DNA from: JADJYF01 sp965278995
GTDB lineage: Bacteria > Pseudomonadota > Gammaproteobacteria > Ga0077536
Length of the DNA stretch: 64,000 bases
Reading direction: 5' to 3'
Assembly (NCBI GenBank): GCA_965278995.1
Contig: OZ257136.1
Coordinates: forward strand, 5,270,001 to 5,334,000
The notes under the pieces were generated by a model that was not told where the DNA came from, ran no database searches, and was given only the letters and a program-made list of their open reading frames with translations. Shown here piece by piece: positions 61,764 through 64,000 of the stretch (positions are counted from its first letter, which is position 1; each line of letters opens with the position of its first letter). The position numbers and the translations under genes are program-made.

Positions 61764-63161
61764 TCAGAAGGTGAAATAGAGGCCAAGCTCCACCAGGTGG
61801 AAGGTCTCGTCATCGCCGACGCCCTGCGCTGCACCCTGGCCCGGGAACATCACGCCGTAAGCCGCGCTCAGGAACACGTTTTTATGCACGGCCCAGTCGG
61901 TGTAGACGTTCAGCTCGTCGCCGAAATGGCGTGCTGTGACCGGCGTGCCGCGGTAATTATCCTCGACCAGTGAGAAAGTACCGCCGATTACGCCGACCGT
62001 TACGCGCTCGTTCGGGCTGGCGGCCAGATGAACGAGGTGATTGCGCTGATTGTTGTTGAACAGCAGCCAGCCGCCCGTCACTTCGCCCTGGAACCAGGTG
62101 CCCCAGCTACGTTTGTCGAAGCCATAGAACAGCGGGTCGTAGTCACGCCGGGTGGTATCGGTCGTATCGGCATCACCGGAGAAATACGCATAGCGATAAC
62201 TTAGCCGTGGCTGCCACGGTATTTGATCGAAATGGTAGATCGCCTCAGCGTACCAGGCGTGCGCATCGAAACGGCCATAAGGCCCGTCGCCGAATTCACG
62301 CGTCGCTTCACCCCACCAGCCGATTTGCGGCAGGCCGGCGAGACGGACATCGTTGACCCGCGCGCTGATCACGTTCATGCCGTCGCGCGGAGCGAACAGG
62401 CGCGGTCTGTCGGTATCGACAATATTCATATACAGCAGACCGGCGTGGCCGCCCTGTTCGAACTGATACTCGGCATTGCCGCCGACCAGCGCCGGTTCGT
62501 CGTTGTCCGGGTCCGCTTCCAGAAAAAACATATCGGCATGCCAGGCGCGATAGTCAATCCGCGCACGCACCGTACGCTGGAACGCCTGGCGTGGAACCAG
62601 CCATACGCCGCCGTCGTCGCCGAGATCGAAATTGCCGTCGTCGAGCAGAAAACCATCTCCGACATCGACCGTCTGTCGCCCGAGCGAGAAATCGAATACG
62701 GGCCGAGCGGCGTCGTCGGTCGGTGCACCGGAGCGCCAGCCAAGCAGCGCGGTCTCGATATCGACACTGCCGTCGCCACCGCGGGTGAAACCGCTGGCGT
62801 CACCATCGAAGAAGGTGGTGGCGCCGACCACCGATGCTTCGCCGTACCAGCCGGCACTGCTGCTGAAGCCGACGATTGGTTTCAAATGGGTTTCCGTCCA
62901 GCTCGGGTCACCGGCGCGCTCACGCGTCAGGTAGTCCACCTGGCCGAGGCCAAGATTGGCATTCTCCATGGTCACGGCAGCGAAACCGGCCTGCAGGGAC
63001 GCTCGCACCGTGACGCCCGGCATGACCTCGTGGGTCCATTCGGCGCGCGATTCGATGGCGCTCAGCAAGGCCATCGCGCCGGCGATGAACGGCGACAGAC
63101 GGGGCGTAGCGAGTGGGTAGCGGGGTCCGAATGTTGATTCGAACAAAGATAATGCGTTCAT
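61764..63161 (-). CDS. Outer-membrane β-barrel, alginate-export/porin type
   Basis: A 465-residue protein with an N-terminal signal (LSPFIAGAMALLSAIESRA) and alternating strands rich in aromatic residues throughout (WYGEASVVGATTFFDG, RARIDYRAWHADMFFLEAD, FDAHAWYAEAIYHF, LSYRYAYFSGDADTTD), ending HLVELGLYFTF with the terminal Phe of outer-membrane barrels. It matches the alginate-export/AlgE-like porins. It lies upstream of the LLM–nitroreductase genes on the same strand and may let their substrates into the cell. Confidence 0.78.
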   Translation of the reverse strand: MNALSLFESTFGPRYPLATPRLSPFIAGAMALLSAIESRAEWTHEVMPGVTVRASLQAGFAAVTMENANLGLGQVDYLTRERAGDPSWTETHLKPIVGFSSSAGWYGEASVVGATTFFDGDASGFTRGGDGSVDIETALLGWRSGAPTDDAARPVFDFSLGRQTVDVGDGFLLDDGNFDLGDDGGVWLVPRQAFQRTVRARIDYRAWHADMFFLEADPDNDEPALVGGNAEYQFEQGGHAGLLYMNIVDTDRPRLFAPRDGMNVISARVNDVRLAGLPQIGWWGEATREFGDGPYGRFDAHAWYAEAIYHFDQIPWQPRLSYRYAYFSGDADTTDTTRRDYDPLFYGFDKRSWGTWFQGEVTGGWLLFNNNQRNHLVHLAASPNERVTVGVIGGTFSLVEDNYRGTPVTARHFGDELNVYTDWAVHKNVFLSAAYGVMFPGQGAAQGVGDDETFHLVELGLYFTF

Positions 63162-63285
63162 CGCGACGGCTGCAGCCTTCCCCTGCGACCAGAAGGCGGG
63201 AAGTACAAACGAAAAGCGTCCGCTCTACAATAACCTTATTCCGGCAGAACGTCGGCCGGCTGTTGATTAACCTGGAGCTGTCCTC

Positions 63286-64000
63286 GTGCCCGATCTGTTC
63301 ACCCCCTACTCGCTGAAAGGTGTGACCTTGCGCAATCGCATCGCGATGTCACCGATGACGATGTATCGCTCTGTCGACGGTCTGATGAATGACTTCCATG
63401 TCATGTTGCTGGGTTCACGCGCCGCCGGCGGTTTCGGCCTGGTTTTCGGTGAGCAATTGGCAATCACGCCGGACGGCCGCACCAGTGTCGGCTGCGGTGG
63501 CATCTATGACGATGCGCAGATCGAAGGGCTGGCGCGTACGACGGCGATCGTCAAGGACATGGGCGCGGTGCCAGCCATACAGCTCGGTCATACCGGGCGC
63601 AAAGGCAGCGAAGTGAAACCCTGGCAGGGCGGCCATCAACTCCCGCCGGATCATCCCGACGGCTGGCAGGTTGTCGGTCCGTCGGCGCTGCCTTATGGCG
63701 GCAAGTATAAATATCCTGTCCACGAGCTGACCCGCGACGAGATCAAGGCCATTCATCGCGCTTATGCCAGCGCGGCAAAACGCGCGCTCGCCGCCGGCTT
63801 CGAATGGCTGGAGATGCATTTTGCGCACGGTTATCTGGGGGCGAGCTTTTTTTCGCCACTCGCCAACCAGCGCAGCGACGAATACGGCGGCAGCCTCGAA
63901 AATCGCGTGCGCTTTCATCTCGAAGCGCTGGATGCCGTGCGTGAAGTCTGGCCGGAGCGTTATCCGTTGACGATGCGCCTGGGTTCTGACGACTTGAACG
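63286..64000 (+). CDS. NADH:flavin oxidoreductase, Old Yellow Enzyme family (partial)
   Basis: The first 238 residues of an OYE-type FMN enzyme; the gene runs off the window. It starts at GTG 63286 (PDLFTPYSLKGVTLRNRIAMSPMTMY), the classical N-terminus, with QLGHTGRKG and the LEMHFAHGYLGASFFSPLANQRSDEYGGSLENR core. The YqjM-like class reduces α,β-unsaturated carbonyls and nitro compounds. It diverges from the porin gene over 124 bp. Its place in a group of four oxidoreductases suggests shared use against lipophilic or aromatic compounds. Confidence 0.88.
   Translation, partial: MPDLFTPYSLKGVTLRNRIAMSPMTMYRSVDGLMNDFHVMLLGSRAAGGFGLVFGEQLAITPDGRTSVGCGGIYDDAQIEGLARTTAIVKDMGAVPAIQLGHTGRKGSEVKPWQGGHQLPPDHPDGWQVVGPSALPYGGKYKYPVHELTRDEIKAIHRAYASAAKRALAAGFEWLEMHFAHGYLGASFFSPLANQRSDEYGGSLENRVRFHLEALDAVREVWPERYPLTMRLGSDDLN

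Noticed and set aside
1..64000. CRISPR arrays, rRNA and tRNA genes, integrase gene
   Set aside because: No regularly spaced short repeats, no rRNA-like stretch, no T-loop/acceptor pattern and no tyrosine integrase motifs were seen in either strand by eye.

Overview
The window looks like the chromosome of a gammaproteobacterium. The main evidence is a mreBCD–mrdA–mrdB–mltB–rlpA–dac cell-shape cluster next to gatCAB, two proteins with PEP-CTERM-like sorting tails, and a DSF-type (Rpf) signalling locus. The backbone is GC-rich. Three stretches look acquired: about 13.3–14.6 kb (decayed insertion sequences and toxin–antitoxin remnants), about 14.6–20.7 kb (integron-type gene cassettes and a group II intron), and about 23.9–33.2 kb (clearly AT-rich).

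Layout. 0–2.35 kb: a GGDEF–EAL gene cut in two by an IS630-family element with a TA target duplication. 2.5–6.5 kb: a decayed small secreted protein, then a DhnA-type aldolase paired with a 903-residue PEP-synthase/rifampicin-phosphotransferase-like enzyme. 6.9–10.4 kb: a cyclase–ATPase–TPR regulator. 10.7–12.9 kb: serine–glyoxylate aminotransferase plus hydroxypyruvate reductase. 13.5–14.6 kb: a DUF433/DUF5615 toxin–antitoxin pair whose toxin has a nonsense codon, then IS3 and IS30 remnants. 14.6–20.7 kb: minus-strand cassettes carrying an Abi/DRT-like reverse transcriptase and a Gp37/Gp68–TcmP pair, with attC-type sites. One attC is split by a group IIC intron running in the opposite direction. 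21.1–23.9 kb: peroxiredoxin, aromatic amino acid decarboxylase and a SIMPL protein. 24.3–32.7 kb: a subtilase with a small prodomain-like partner, then an RpfF homologue, an acyl desaturase and a small membrane protein facing a dedicated acyl carrier protein and ketosynthase, followed by an RpfC-like hybrid kinase. 33.2–36.5 kb: gatCAB. 36.7–46.2 kb: the cell-shape and peptidoglycan cluster ending in a D-amino acid aminotransferase. 46.4–56.3 kb: a single 3,297-residue repetitive surface protein. 56.4–58.7 kb: a Phd antitoxin with a truncated VapC, an epoxide-hydrolase-like enzyme and a PEP-CTERM protein. 58.7–64 kb: P450, nitroreductase, LLM flavoenzyme, porin and an Old Yellow Enzyme gene that runs off the window.

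Two modules deserve most attention. The first is the cassette array: a reverse transcriptase that looks like an antiphage enzyme and a two-gene system of unknown function, both apparently carried as integron cassettes. No integrase gene is visible. The second is the AT-rich Rpf locus. It combines a DSF synthase and its likely sensor with its own acyl carrier protein, ketosynthase and desaturase, which suggests a self-contained pathway for an unusual fatty-acid signal. All functional statements are inferred from sequence motifs read by eye; no database search was run.
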